NCBI GenBank assembly: GCA_021816925.1 | Contig: JAKAWQ010000001.1 | Coordinates: 1-64,000, forward strand | Length of the DNA stretch: 64,000 nucleotides | Reading direction: 5' to 3' | Source: Pseudomonadota bacterium | GTDB taxonomy: Bacteria > Pseudomonadota > Alphaproteobacteria > Acetobacterales > Acetobacteraceae | Shown: positions 17,010-27,956 of the stretch, piece after piece | Layout of the letters: the number at the start of each line of letters is the position of its first letter | How positions within the stretch are numbered: the first letter of the stretch is position 1 | Program-made: the position numbers and the translations under genes | The notes under the pieces: generated by a model | Told to the model about the DNA's origin: nothing | Databases searched by the model: none | Seen by the model: only the letters and a program-made list of their open reading frames with translations

Positions 17010-18772
17010 TGGCACTGCCGGAGCCCTTCCTTGAAGAGCTGCGCGCGCGCACGCCGCTTGCCGAACTCATCCGCGGCCGCGTGCGGCTCGTCCGCTCAGG
17101 ACGCCAATGGAAGGGTTGCTGCCCGTTCCACGACGAGAAGACACCGAGCTTTCAGGTCTACCACGACCATTTCCACTGTTACGGCTGCGGCGCGCACGGG
17201 GACGCGATCAGCTACGTCATGCAAACCCAGGGCCTCGGGTTCATGGAGGCGGTAGCACAGCTTGCCGCCGCGGCCGGCCTCGCGGTGCCGCAGCCGAATC
17301 CGGAGGCCGCAGCCGCCGACGAAGCCCGCCAGGACCTCTTCGCCGTTCTTGAGGCCGCCGCCCGCGCCTTCTCTCGCCGGCTCTTTCTTCCTGAAGGCAA
17401 GGCGGCACTCGCCTATCTGCGCGGCCGCGGCCTCTCCGAGCAGACGATCCGCGATTTCGGGCTCGGCTGGTCCGGTGAGGGACGCGGCGCGCTTGCCGCC
17501 GAACTCGGACGGGAGGGTTTTTCCAAGCTTCGTCTCGCCGCCGCTGGATTGGCAAAAGAAGATGGAAACTTAAACTACTACGAGTTTTTCTTCAACAGAA
17601 TCATGTTCCCGATCCGAGACCCGCGTGGCCGCGTTATCAGCTTCGGCGGCCGTACGCTCGGCGAGGGCCAACCCAAATATCTGAATGGCCCGGAGACGGA
17701 ACTCTTCGTCAAGCGCCGCACCCTTTACGGCCTTGACCGCGCGCGCCCGGCCTTCCGCGCCCACCCCTCGACGGGCAGTCCGCCGATCGTGGTCGAGGGA
17801 TACATGGACGTGATCGCGTTGCATCAGGCCGGCTTCCCCACCGCCGTCGCCCCGCTCGGCACTGCACTCACCGAGGAGCACCTCCACGAACTCTGGCGCT
17901 TTGCCGATGCGCCGGTGATCTGCTTCGACGGCGACGCGGCCGGCGCTCGCGCAGCGGAGCGGACGATCGAACTTGCGCTTCCACTACTCACTCACGAGCA
18001 CACCCTGGCCTTTGCCGAGCTGCCGGACAGAGAAGATCCCGACAGCCTGGTTCGCCGTGCCGGCCCGGAATCCTTCCGAGCCGTCATTGCCGCGGCCGAG
18101 CCCTTGTTCCGGGTTCTCTACCGTCTCCTCCGCGGCCGCACCGGCGAGGCAACGCCCGAACAGCGGGCGGCGCTTCGCGCCCGTCTGGACGCAGCGGCAA
18201 GACGCATTCTCGATCGCGCGCTCGCGCACGAGTACAGGCGCACGCTCCGTGAACTTTCGTTCCTTGCCCCGCGCCGGCGACCGGCAGCGCCGCAGCACCG
18301 TCCGGAGCCGGGCGCAATCGCCGCCGACCGTCCGCGCCAACTCGTTGCGATCCTGCTGCGTCAGCCGATGCTTTTGCCGGAACTTGAGGAAGAACTGTCC
18401 CGATTGGACCTGCCCCCACCGCTCGCGCGCCTGCGAGCCGCGATTTTGCAATGGTGGGAGGGAGTTCCACCGCTTGACTCGTCCGGATTGATCGCCCACC
18501 TGAACGCGGCCGGTCTGGCGACCGAGACGGCAAAGGTCTTGGCGCGGGTGCCGCTGCCGGTGTGCCCTGCAGGCGTGGACCCGGCGGAGGCTCGGGCTCG
18601 GTGGCGAGAGGTCTACCACATGCTGATGACCCAGCCTCGTCTGGAAGAGGACGTGGCGGTGCGCCGGCGTGATCTGGCGGCGAACATGGTTCCCGCTATC
18701 GAGCGACAGCTCGCGGCGAGCAAAGTCGCGCTCGACGCGGTTCGCCGAGGCAGCGACGACGACGCAAGCTGA
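17009..18772 (+). CDS. dnaG: DNA primase
   Basis: A 587-residue primase. The N-terminal zinc ribbon is seen as CCPFHDEKTPSF followed by FHCYGCGAHGD. The TOPRIM catalytic core has the Glu in VVEGYMDVIALHQAG and the acidic pair in CFDGDAAGARAAERT. The C-terminal third is the variable DnaB-binding region. It makes RNA primers at the replication fork. It is translationally coupled to yqeY and followed by rpoD after about 70 bp, the classic macromolecular-synthesis arrangement. Confidence 0.96.
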   Translation: MALPEPFLEELRARTPLAELIRGRVRLVRSGRQWKGCCPFHDEKTPSFQVYHDHFHCYGCGAHGDAISYVMQTQGLGFMEAVAQLAAAAGLAVPQPNPEAAAADEARQDLFAVLEAAARAFSRRLFLPEGKAALAYLRGRGLSEQTIRDFGLGWSGEGRGALAAELGREGFSKLRLAAAGLAKEDGNLNYYEFFFNRIMFPIRDPRGRVISFGGRTLGEGQPKYLNGPETELFVKRRTLYGLDRARPAFRAHPSTGSPPIVVEGYMDVIALHQAGFPTAVAPLGTALTEEHLHELWRFADAPVICFDGDAAGARAAERTIELALPLLTHEHTLAFAELPDREDPDSLVRRAGPESFRAVIAAAEPLFRVLYRLLRGRTGEATPEQRAALRARLDAAARRILDRALAHEYRRTLRELSFLAPRRRPAAPQHRPEPGAIAADRPRQLVAILLRQPMLLPELEEELSRLDLPPPLARLRAAILQWWEGVPPLDSSGLIAHLNAAGLATETAKVLARVPLPVCPAGVDPAEARARWREVYHMLMTQPRLEEDVAVRRRDLAANMVPAIERQLAASKVALDAVRRGSDDDAS

Positions 18773-18844
18773 ACCGGATCGACAGAGAGGCGCGTTTGCC
18801 GGTCGCCGCAGGTGCAGGTCTTTTTTGACGGAGTGAACGAAGCA

Positions 18845-20785
<1,941 letters not shown>

Positions 20786-20809
20786 AAGCCGCAAGGTCCA
20801 AACAAGCCG

Positions 20810-21367
20810 ATGGAGCCGGTAGTCCGGGTCGCGGTGACGGTCACCTTTCTCAGAATGACCGCCCCGCCGCCGGAACCCGCGCGGCCGTTTCCTCCCGGCG
20901 CCTCGGTGGTGCGGCTCGCCGCGCCCACAGCCCCCTTCTACCGCTATCTCTACGACACGGTGGGCGGCCCCTATGTATGGTGGCTGCGCCGCGCGGCGCC
21001 GCTCGCCGAACTCACGGCGATCATCCGCCACCCGGACATTTCGATCCACGTGCTCTATCAGGGGGGCGAGCCCGCCGGCTTCTTCGAGCTCGACGCCCGG
21101 CCCGCACCCGACATCAATCTCGGCTATTTCGGGCTGCTGCCGCATGCAATCGGGCGCGGCCTCGGGCATGCGTTCCTGCGCGCTGCCGTGGACGAGGCCT
21201 GGCGCTCGCGGCCGCGCCTCCTCACCGTCAATACCTGCACCGCAGACCATCCACGCGCGCTGCCGCTCTACCGCCGCGTCGGCTTTCTTCCCTTCCGCCA
21301 GGTCCCAGAGCTTTGGGATGTGCCACTCAGGCTCGGCATGTCGATCCCGCCCGGCCTCCGGGCATGA
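20810..21367 (+). CDS. GNAT-family N-acetyltransferase
   Basis: A protein of 170-185 residues with one GNAT fold. The acetyl-CoA segment is seen as INLGYFGLLPHAIGRGLGHAFL, followed by TVNTCTADHPRALPLYRRVGF, the usual motif B. The substrate is unknown. It starts 24 bp after rpoD and may be read from that transcript. ATG 20810 is the first start; ATG 20855 would give MTAPPPEPARPF and is equally compatible with homologous N-termini. Confidence 0.85.
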   Translation: MEPVVRVAVTVTFLRMTAPPPEPARPFPPGASVVRLAAPTAPFYRYLYDTVGGPYVWWLRRAAPLAELTAIIRHPDISIHVLYQGGEPAGFFELDARPAPDINLGYFGLLPHAIGRGLGHAFLRAAVDEAWRSRPRLLTVNTCTADHPRALPLYRRVGFLPFRQVPELWDVPLRLGMSIPPGLRA

Positions 21368-21376
21368 ACGCCCGCC

Positions 21377-21808
21377 TCAGTGCGGCGGATCGCAGGCCAC
21401 GGTGCCCATCTCCGCAGGGACCGAACATTCGAGCAACTCGAACGTCTCCGAGGTGCGGATCTCATTGTGCGGGGTGCCGCCGGGAATGAAGACGGAATCC
21501 CCCTCGCCGAGCCGGACCGTGCCGCGCTGGGCGAACTCGAGCTCGAGCCAGCCCTTGAGGACATACACGAACTGCGTCTCGCAGACGTGATAATGCCAGC
21601 CGGTCGGCCGCGACAACCCCACCTTCGCCGCAGTGATCTGCGCGCGCATCTTGCCCCGGCTCGCCGCCGTCACGCCGAGATCGCGATAGGTGAAGAAGGC
21701 GCGGCGGCCCGGAACGAAGACCGGCGTAGCGGCACTCGCCACGGCGACCTCCATTTTTCTCTCCGCCGCCGCGGGCGGCCGGGCTTCGGTTTTTGCATCA
21801 CTCGCCAT
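21377..21808 (-). CDS. Cupin-domain protein
   Basis: A 143-residue protein with a single small-barrel cupin domain in the C-terminal two thirds. Motif 1 is TGWHYHVCETQFVYVLKGWLELEF (two His and a Glu position for a metal) and motif 2 is DSVFIPGGTPHNEIRTSE, supplying a further His. The first 25 residues are Ala/Pro-rich and look disordered. No second domain or signal peptide is seen, so it may be a metal-binding enzyme or sensor of unknown substrate. It stands alone on the minus strand, convergent with the GNAT gene on its left. Confidence 0.85.
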   Translation of the reverse strand: MASDAKTEARPPAAAERKMEVAVASAATPVFVPGRRAFFTYRDLGVTAASRGKMRAQITAAKVGLSRPTGWHYHVCETQFVYVLKGWLELEFAQRGTVRLGEGDSVFIPGGTPHNEIRTSETFELLECSVPAEMGTVACDPPH

Positions 21809-21897
21809 GACCTTTCCTCCTCACCTGACGCCGGCCGGCGCCCGCCGGCGGGTGACACGATAGGCCTAACGCGGTGGAAGGGGATAGAACGACCCCG

Positions 21898-22422
21898 ATG
21901 AACGAACCGCCGACCTTCCGCACTCCGCGCCTCATCCTCCGCCCGCGAACGCTCGCGGATATCGAGGCCTGCCTCGCGATGGACGACGATGCCGAGGTGA
22001 TGCGCTTCCTAGGTGTCCGCTGGACGGATGCAGAGTCGCACCGCATCTTCGTCGAAGCCCGCACGCGGCATTCGTACCCGCCGGGCATGGGCTACTGGTC
22101 GGCGTTCCTCGAACAGACCTTCATCGGCTGGATCCTGCTCACGCCTCTCGATCTCCTTGGCCCGGAGATCGAGATCGGCTGGCGCTTCGTCCGCCGCGCC
22201 TGGCGCCGCGGCTACGCCACCGAGGCCGCTCGCCCGATTCTTGCACATGCGCTGCAAACCCTCGGCCTTTCCGAGGTCGTCGCCGACATCATGCCCGCCA
22301 ATGCCGCTTCCGTCGGTGTTGCCCGCAAGCTCGGCATGCGGCTCGCCGGCCCGGCGGTGCACGCCGGCTACGACGTCAGCCGTTTCATTGCCGGCCGCTT
22401 CGACGCCCCTGCCGGCGGCTGA
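21898..22422 (+). CDS. RimJ/RimL-type GNAT acetyltransferase
   Basis: A 174-residue GNAT enzyme of the Acetyltransf_3 group. The N-terminus FRTPRLILRPRTLADIEA is diagnostic of RimJ/RimL-like proteins. EIGWRFVRRAWRRGYATEAARPIL is the acetyl-CoA loop, and NAASVGVARKLGMRL is the usual motif B region. The natural substrate (protein N-terminus, antibiotic or small molecule) cannot be told. ATG 21898 is preferred over the GTG at 21874 because GGAAGGGG lies suitably upstream. The UDG-like gene begins 6 bp after its stop. Confidence 0.88.
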   Translation: MNEPPTFRTPRLILRPRTLADIEACLAMDDDAEVMRFLGVRWTDAESHRIFVEARTRHSYPPGMGYWSAFLEQTFIGWILLTPLDLLGPEIEIGWRFVRRAWRRGYATEAARPILAHALQTLGLSEVVADIMPANAASVGVARKLGMRLAGPAVHAGYDVSRFIAGRFDAPAGG

Positions 22423-22427
22423 TTGCC

Positions 22428-23039
22428 GTGGCATCGGCGCTGCACCGGGACACCCTTGATCGGCTGATCGCCGAGGCGCGCGCCTGCCGCGCCTGCGCGG
22501 AGTTCCTGCCGCTCGGACCCCGTCCGGTCTTCCAGGTTTCACGCACGGCCAAGCTCCTGATCACGAGCCAAGCGCCCGGAACCAGGGTGCATGAGAGCGG
22601 AATGCCCTTCACGGATGCCTCGGGCGATCGGCTGCGCGCGTGGCTCGGCATGTCGAAAACGCTGTTCTACGACGCCTCGCGCATCGCGATCCTGCCGATG
22701 GGGATGTGCTACCCTGGCCGATTGCCGAACGGCGGGGATGCACCGCCCCGGCCGGAATGTGCGCCCCTCTGGCGCCGACGGTTTCTTGAGGCGATGCCCG
22801 CGGTGCGGCTCACCCTCCTTGTCGGAAAATACGCGCAGGCGTGGGCCCTCGGGCCGGCCGCCGTCACGGACCGCGTTCACGATTTTCGCCGCTACCTGCC
22901 GCGCTATTTCCCGCTGCCCCACCCGTCCTGGCGGAGCACGCTCTGGGAGCGGCGGAATCCCTGGTTCGCGGCAGAGGTCCTGCCGGCGCTCAGAGCCGAG
23001 ATCGCCGCGCTGTTCGATGCGCCCCTCGCCGATCCGTGA
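22428..23039 (+). CDS. Uracil-DNA glycosylase-family protein
   Basis: A 203-residue member of the UDG fold, subgroup with ITSQAPGTRVHESGMPFTDASGDRLR as the water-activating and pyrimidine-binding loops and LPHPSWRST as the C-terminal His motif. This subgroup is annotated widely in alphaproteobacteria. Whether it excises uracil or has another nucleic-acid role is not established. The N-terminal CRACAEF has two cysteines but the full four-cysteine Fe-S set of family 4/5 enzymes is not evident. Start GTG at 22428, 5 bp after the GNAT stop, so the pair is likely co-translated. Confidence 0.85.
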   Translation: MASALHRDTLDRLIAEARACRACAEFLPLGPRPVFQVSRTAKLLITSQAPGTRVHESGMPFTDASGDRLRAWLGMSKTLFYDASRIAILPMGMCYPGRLPNGGDAPPRPECAPLWRRRFLEAMPAVRLTLLVGKYAQAWALGPAAVTDRVHDFRRYLPRYFPLPHPSWRSTLWERRNPWFAAEVLPALRAEIAALFDAPLADP

Positions 23040-24692
23040 TCACGGCGCATTCCGAGCGAGCCTCCGTGCCCGCTCGCGCAGCACGTGCTTCTGGATTTTC
23101 CCCGTCGCGGTCTTGGGCAGATCGCCGAAGACGATCGTCTTCGGCACCTTGAAGTGCGCCATGCGCTCGCGGCAGAAGGAAAAAAGCTCCTCGGCGGTCG
23201 CCTCGCCACCCTCCTTGAGGGTGACGAACGCGCACGGCGTTTCGCCCCATTTCTCGTCCGGCCGCGCCACCACCGCTGCCGCCAGCACCGCCGGGTGCCG
23301 GTAGAGCACCTCTTCCACCTCGATCGAGGCGATGTTCTCTCCGCCCGAGATCACGATGTCCTTGGCGCGATCCTTCACCTCGACATAGCGGTCGGGATGC
23401 AACACAGCGAGATCGCCGGTGTGGAACCAACTGCCGGCAAAGGCCTCCGTCGTCGCCTCCGGATTCTTGAGATAGCCCTTCATCAGCACATTGCCGCGGG
23501 TCACGATCTCGCCCATGCTGGCCGCATCCGCCGGCAATTCTTCGCCGGCCGGCCCGATCACGGCGAGATCCTCCATCGTCAGGGTGTTGACGCCCTGGCG
23601 CGCGAACTTCCCCAGGCGCTCCTCCTCGGGCAAATCCGCCCACGCCGCCTGCCATTCGCACACCACCGAGGGGCCGTAGCTCTCCGTGAGGCCATACGCG
23701 TGCAGCACCTGAAACCCGAGCGCCTCCATTCCCCGGATCACCGCGGAAGGCGGTGAGGCGCCGCCCGTCATGATGCGCACCGGGCCGGGCAGTGGCCGTC
23801 GCAGTTCCGCCGGCGCGTGGATGATCATGCCGAGCACGATCGGCGCGCCACACATATGCGTCACGCGATGCACCGCGATTGCCGCAAAAATCGCCCCCGG
23901 CTCCACTTTGCGCAAGCACACATGAGTGCCCCCAGCGGCCGTGACCGCCCAGGTGTTGGTCCAGCCGTTGCAGTGGAACATCGGCAGCGTCCAAAGGAAC
24001 ACACTCTTCGGCCTGAGGTTAAAGGCCATCGCATTGCCGAGCGAGCCGAGATAGGCGCCGCGATGGTGGCACACCACGCCCTTCGGATTGCCGGTCGTGC
24101 CGGAGGTGTAGTTGACGCAGATCGCCTGCCATTCGTCCGCCGGCAGCCGCCAGTTGAGAGGCTCGGCTCCGGCAAGAAATTCCTCGTAGCCAATTCCACC
24201 GCAGGCACCCGTTCCCCTCACCGCCGGATCGTCGATCTCGACCAGCGTGATCGGGCGGCCGAGATCTTTCACCACCGCGCGTACTTTCTCCGCCTGCTCG
24301 CGGTCGGCCAGCAGCACCTTGCATTCGGCGTGCTCGAGGATGAAGGCGATGCTCGCTGCGTCGAGCAGCACGTTGATCGGCGCAAGCACACCACCGGCGA
24401 GCGGCACGCCGTAATGCGCTTCCAGCAGCGCCGGAACATTCGGCGCCAGCACTGCCGCGGCCTCGCCCGGACCGAGGCCCGCGCTTTGCAGCGCCGCGGC
24501 CAGCCGGCGGCAGCGGAGCGCGAACTCGGCATAGGTGAAGCGCCGGTCGCGATCGATCACCGCGATCTTGTCGGGCCATACCCGGCTCGAACGCTTGAGG
24601 AAGCTCAGCGGCGAGAGCGCCATGTGATTGACCGGATTGGCGGCGAGATCCCGCTCGAAGATCCCCGGCCGCCCTTCCGTCCCTTCCGGCAT
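23040..24692 (-). CDS. AMP-dependent acyl-CoA synthetase/ligase
   Basis: A 550-residue ANL-superfamily enzyme. The P-loop YTSGTTGNPKGV, the aromatic/adenine segment LHAYGLTESYGP, the hinge motif WFHTGDLAVLHPDRYVEVKDR, and the C-terminal catalytic Lys in GKIQKHVLRE are all present. It activates a carboxylic acid, most likely a fatty or aromatic acid, to its CoA thioester via an acyl-adenylate; the sequence does not fix chain length. ATG 24692 is supported by GGGAGGA six bases upstream. No beta-oxidation partner genes lie beside it. Confidence 0.92.
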   Translation of the reverse strand: MPEGTEGRPGIFERDLAANPVNHMALSPLSFLKRSSRVWPDKIAVIDRDRRFTYAEFALRCRRLAAALQSAGLGPGEAAAVLAPNVPALLEAHYGVPLAGGVLAPINVLLDAASIAFILEHAECKVLLADREQAEKVRAVVKDLGRPITLVEIDDPAVRGTGACGGIGYEEFLAGAEPLNWRLPADEWQAICVNYTSGTTGNPKGVVCHHRGAYLGSLGNAMAFNLRPKSVFLWTLPMFHCNGWTNTWAVTAAGGTHVCLRKVEPGAIFAAIAVHRVTHMCGAPIVLGMIIHAPAELRRPLPGPVRIMTGGASPPSAVIRGMEALGFQVLHAYGLTESYGPSVVCEWQAAWADLPEEERLGKFARQGVNTLTMEDLAVIGPAGEELPADAASMGEIVTRGNVLMKGYLKNPEATTEAFAGSWFHTGDLAVLHPDRYVEVKDRAKDIVISGGENIASIEVEEVLYRHPAVLAAAVVARPDEKWGETPCAFVTLKEGGEATAEELFSFCRERMAHFKVPKTIVFGDLPKTATGKIQKHVLRERARRLARNAP

Positions 24693-24832
24693 GCGGTTCC
24701 TCCCTCGAACCACCCCTCTTCAGGTACGCAGGATCGCAGAGTGTGCGCTCGGCCGACAAGCCCACGGTCCGACAGCCCACGGTCCGGGTGGCCCGCATGA
24801 TGGCGCCGGTCCCTGCCGCGCCGCAGCCTTCT

Positions 24833-25381
24833 TCAGCCCGACCACATGCGCCTTAGCACGTTTCGCCCGCGGCGATGATTGTGCACCGCCGCTGCGGCAT
24901 GGCCCGCGGCAAGCAGGACGAGCGCGATCGCCGCGGCCCGATGCAAATTGAGCAGCACCGGAAACCAGACCTTATTGACGCCGAAGAGCGCGGGAACGGG
25001 AACAATGCCGAAAAAGAGAGTAGGAATCTGGATTGGCGCGGTGCAGGCGACGAGATAACCGAGCACGGGAACGAGCAGAAGAAGGATATAAAGCGCCACG
25101 TGCAGGCGTTCGGCCGCCTTCCGCTGCCATCTCGGAAGGCCGGCATCCCACTCGGGGCGGCCATGCCGCACGCGGACGAAAACCCGGGCCAGCCCGGTCA
25201 TCAGCACCAGCAGGCCAAGTGTCTTGTGCACCTGGAAGAGGACGAATTTGAGCAGCAACTCACGGAACGGCACCGCCACCATCACCCACGCAATCGGAAA
25301 CGCGAGCAGGATCAGAGCCGCATTCGTCCAGTGCAGCCGTCGCTGGGCCCGGCTCCAGTCGGCCCCGCCGTCAGCCCGCAT
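24833..25381 (-). CDS. Cytochrome b561
   Basis: A 182-residue inner-membrane protein with four predicted transmembrane helices. Histidines in the first, second and fourth helices (RRLHWTNA, FQVHKTLGLL, LNLHRAAAI), with ERLHVALY in the third, provide the ligands for two b-type hemes. It should carry electrons from the quinone pool to a periplasmic acceptor. Its ATG lies inside the end of the yceI gene (11-bp overlap). Pairing of b561 with YceI-like isoprenoid-binding proteins is common, and a shared quinone-related role is a reasonable inference. Confidence 0.92.
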   Translation of the reverse strand: MRADGGADWSRAQRRLHWTNAALILLAFPIAWVMVAVPFRELLLKFVLFQVHKTLGLLVLMTGLARVFVRVRHGRPEWDAGLPRWQRKAAERLHVALYILLLLVPVLGYLVACTAPIQIPTLFFGIVPVPALFGVNKVWFPVLLNLHRAAAIALVLLAAGHAAAAVHNHRRGRNVLRRMWSG

Positions 25382-25973
25382 GCGCAAGCGTGGGCAGCGC
25401 AAGGTGGATATGAATGATGATCCGGACCAGGTCGCCCAAGAAATTCTCGTTCGCCGTCATGCCGAAAGCGGAACGGTGCAGCCTGCCGGTCACCGTGAAA
25501 TAGGCCGTGGGTGGTCCCTTGGCAGGGTGCTTTTCGCCCGCCAGCACCGCCACCAGCTCCTGCGGATGGGTCACGCCGCGGATTCGGAGCAGGCCGAAGA
25601 CGAGATATCGATCAGGCCCTGCCGCTACCACCCTGGTGCTGCGGAAGCGGATGGCAGGATGCACCCCGGCGTCGAAATAGGCCGGCGAGAGCAGGAGATG
25701 CACTGCCCGCGCCGACGACATGGCAACCGAACCCGTCGCGATCGCAACGTCGATCTTTGTCCGGTCCGGATGGGCCGGATCGATCGCCAGCCTTCCCGTG
25801 AACTTCCTGAAGCTGCCTGCGGCGTCGAACAGCCAAAGCTCGCTGACCGAGAAGCCGATCGAGCCGTATCGCTGATCGACGTTGTAGTGGAGAGCCGCAG
25901 CGGCGGCGGCACGCGCGCCTGCGGGCACCAGCAGCGCCAGCACCGCCGCCAGGGCCGCTCTCCGCATCCGCAA
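25371..25973 (-). CDS. YceI-family periplasmic protein
   Basis: A 200-residue secreted protein. The N-terminus has Arg residues and an Ala/Leu core (residues 3-22) with an Ala-rich cleavage region. The mature part is the lipocalin-like YceI barrel: IGFSVSELWLFDAAGSFRKFTGRL near the start and ARAVHLLLSPAYFDAGVHPAIRF in the middle. YceI proteins bind isoprenoid lipids such as quinones in the periplasm. It is translationally coupled to cytochrome b561 downstream and follows the secreted-repeat protein and the ECF sigma operon on the same strand. Confidence 0.92.
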   Translation of the reverse strand: MRMRRAALAAVLALLVPAGARAAAAAALHYNVDQRYGSIGFSVSELWLFDAAGSFRKFTGRLAIDPAHPDRTKIDVAIATGSVAMSSARAVHLLLSPAYFDAGVHPAIRFRSTRVVAAGPDRYLVFGLLRIRGVTHPQELVAVLAGEKHPAKGPPTAYFTVTGRLHRSAFGMTANENFLGDLVRIIIHIHLALPTLAHAG

Positions 25974-26007
25974 ACGTCACACCGCCGCTGCGTTCACCGC
26001 CCGATTG

Positions 26008-26475
26008 CTACCAGCTTCCCGTGCTCTTCGCCGCCGCAGTCTTTTCGATCTCGTTACCGGTCGGCGTGACAAGGTACCACTTTCCGCCGAAGTGGGCGAG
26101 GCCCTCGCCGGCCGTGGTGCCGGGGCCCTTGTCGCCGACGAAGTAGTAGAGCGGCTTGCCCGCATAGGTGATCTGGGTGCCACCTTTGCGTCCGATGGTG
26201 CCGAGCTCAGCCGAATCCACGCCGGGCCCGGCGATCGGTGCGCCCTTGGTCATCACCGGCGGCCAGACCTGCGTGCAGGCGCCGTGACACGCGCTCATCC
26301 CGTTGTGGTCGGCGGTAAACATATAGACCGCACGGCCGTTATCAGCCGAGACGTAGGCCCCGTAGGGACCCTTGCTTTGCGTGACGAGTTTTTCCCCGGC
26401 CGCGAGGGCCACTGCCCCCGCGGCGAAGAGAACGGCGAGGCTGACGGAAGCGATCAAGGCGACTCTACCAATCAT
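26008..26475 (-). CDS. Secreted-repeat (COG4315-type) protein
   Basis: A 155-residue protein with an N-terminal hydrophobic signal (IGRVALIASVSLAVLFAAGAVA) and two copies of the secreted repeat of unknown function. The first is AYVSADNGRAVYMFTADHNG with CHGACTQVWPPV, the second QITYAGKPLYYFVGDKGPG with WYLVTPTGNEI. The role of the family is unknown; it is often found with YceI, cytochrome b561 and ECF sigma genes, as here. ATG 26475 has GGGGAGA upstream. The two Cys residues lie in the first repeat and could form a disulfide. Confidence 0.88.
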   Translation of the reverse strand: MIGRVALIASVSLAVLFAAGAVALAAGEKLVTQSKGPYGAYVSADNGRAVYMFTADHNGMSACHGACTQVWPPVMTKGAPIAGPGVDSAELGTIGRKGGTQITYAGKPLYYFVGDKGPGTTAGEGLAHFGGKWYLVTPTGNEIEKTAAAKSTGSW

Positions 26476-26570
26476 GATCAGATCTCCCCTGCGAGCGGCC
26501 GGAGCAGCGCCACGCACTGCCTCGGCCTCGGCCAAGAGAACACCTCCCGGGTCGGGCTATTCCCGCTAGG

Positions 26571-27350
26571 TCATGTTTTCTCGAGCGCGGGAGCGAGAGC
26601 GACGGCCATCCTTCTCAGCCGTGACGGGTTGATCCATCCGACAAGCACATAGGCGTACCCCCGGCGTGCCCAAAGCGCGAGAGCGACCCCGTCGCGACGA
26701 TCCGTCTCGAGCGCGCGGTCAGCGCCGGACCATACTGTGATGCAGACGCCAAGCGGACGCGAGGGCGCTCCAGGGGCTGCATAGAGAAGCTGGGCGACCG
26801 GTCGCGCGTCCGCCACCAGCAGCCGCGCGCCCTGGAAGACGAGGCCGAACCGTGCAAGATCCGGGATCTGCACGGGACGACGGAGCACATCGGCGAACCA
26901 GGCTTCGATCCGAGGGGCCTCGCTCGCCGGGGCAAGGTCGAGGGGGATCGTTTCGCCGGCATAGACGGTGTGGTATCCCGCGACCTCGCCAAGCAGCCGC
27001 TCTGCAGGCCCCTCGCGCTTCGCGAGTGTGCGTTCCAGCGCCACACCGCCGGCAAACCCCGCCGCGCACGCGGCAACCGACGCGGCGAGCGCTGACGCGA
27101 ACTGCCGCCGGCTCGCGAGCCACAGCCCGACGCGTCGACCTTCGACGAGCGCGACCAGGCGCCGCGGCACTTCCTGCCACTCCTGCTCGGCGAACGCCGC
27201 ACGCACGAGCGCCGACGAGCTCTGCAGCCGCCGCACCGTTTCCGCCGCGCCGCGGTCGCGCGCGAGATGCTGCGCAATCTCCGCCGCCGAGGCGGGGTCG
27301 AGCTCTCCGTCCACGAAGGCGAGCAGAGTGGTGTCGGTAAGGTCGGTCAC
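26571..27350 (-). CDS. Anti-sigma factor, membrane-anchored
   Basis: A 259-residue protein. The first 45 residues form the short anti-sigma N-terminal domain (LLAFVDGELDPASAAEIAQHLA), without the usual zinc HxxxCxxC motif. One transmembrane helix lies near 84-105, leaving a C-terminal periplasmic sensor domain that ends GYAYVLVGWI. It should hold the ECF sigma factor inactive until a periplasmic signal arrives. Its GTG start overlaps the sigma stop as GTGA, so the two are made together. The signal is unknown; oxidative or redox stress is plausible given the YceI/b561 neighbours. Confidence 0.88.
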   Translation of the reverse strand: MTDLTDTTLLAFVDGELDPASAAEIAQHLARDRGAAETVRRLQSSSALVRAAFAEQEWQEVPRRLVALVEGRRVGLWLASRRQFASALAASVAACAAGFAGGVALERTLAKREGPAERLLGEVAGYHTVYAGETIPLDLAPASEAPRIEAWFADVLRRPVQIPDLARFGLVFQGARLLVADARPVAQLLYAAPGAPSRPLGVCITVWSGADRALETDRRDGVALALWARRGYAYVLVGWINPSRLRRMAVALAPALEKT

Positions 27351-27874
27351 TTCAATCCCATCCGTACGACATTTCTCGCGGCATCGCTCTCGCTCTCGCC
27401 GATCGCCTTCATCAGCCCGAGGCGAGCGCGCGCGAGACGGCTCATCACCGTGCCGATGGGGACATCGGCGATCTCCGCGGCTTCCCGGTAAGAGAATCCT
27501 TCGACCGTCACGAGCATGAGCACCATGCGCTGCTCCGCCGGCAGCTCCAGCACCTTCTCCGCGACCTGCGCCAGCATCAGCCGCCCCTCCGCCGCGGCCG
27601 GAGCCGCGGCAGGCTCCCGGGCGGCAAGCTCCGCCCGGTGGCGCGTGCGGACGCCCTTGGCCCGCAGATCGTTCAGCCAGATCGTCTGCATGATGCGGAA
27701 CATCCAGCTGTCGAGCCGCGTGTCGGGCTGCCACTGCCCGACGCGGGCGAGTGCGCGCTCGCAAGCCGCCTGCGTCAGGTCCTCGGCCTCATGGCGGGAC
27801 CGCGTCAGCGCCATCGCGAACCGCATCAGGCGCGGGAGAAGGGCAACGAGCTGGCGTCGAAAATCGCTTTCCAA
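27347..27874 (-). CDS. ECF-family RNA polymerase sigma factor
   Basis: A 175-residue sigma factor with region 2 (LMRFAMALTRSRHEAEDLTQAACERAL, then LDSWMFRIMQTIWLNDLRAK) and region 4 (LPAEQRMVLMLVTVEGFSYREAAEIADVPIGTVMSRLARAR). It lacks regions 1 and 3, as ECF sigmas do. The TTG at 27874 is chosen because GGAGAAGG precedes it and homologues begin just before region 2. A longer open frame upstream adds unrelated Arg/Pro sequence. It is coupled to the anti-sigma gene through GTGA. Its likely targets include its own operon and the downstream YceI/b561 genes (inference). Confidence 0.9.
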   Translation of the reverse strand: MESDFRRQLVALLPRLMRFAMALTRSRHEAEDLTQAACERALARVGQWQPDTRLDSWMFRIMQTIWLNDLRAKGVRTRHRAELAAREPAAAPAAAEGRLMLAQVAEKVLELPAEQRMVLMLVTVEGFSYREAAEIADVPIGTVMSRLARARLGLMKAIGESESDAARNVVRMGLK

Positions 27875-27956
27875 ATGGCCTTCTCCGGCCGCCCAGCGAT
27901 CAGAACACCGGGCCGCGCGATCTATTCCCGAACGCGGAACAAAATTGCCGGTCGCA

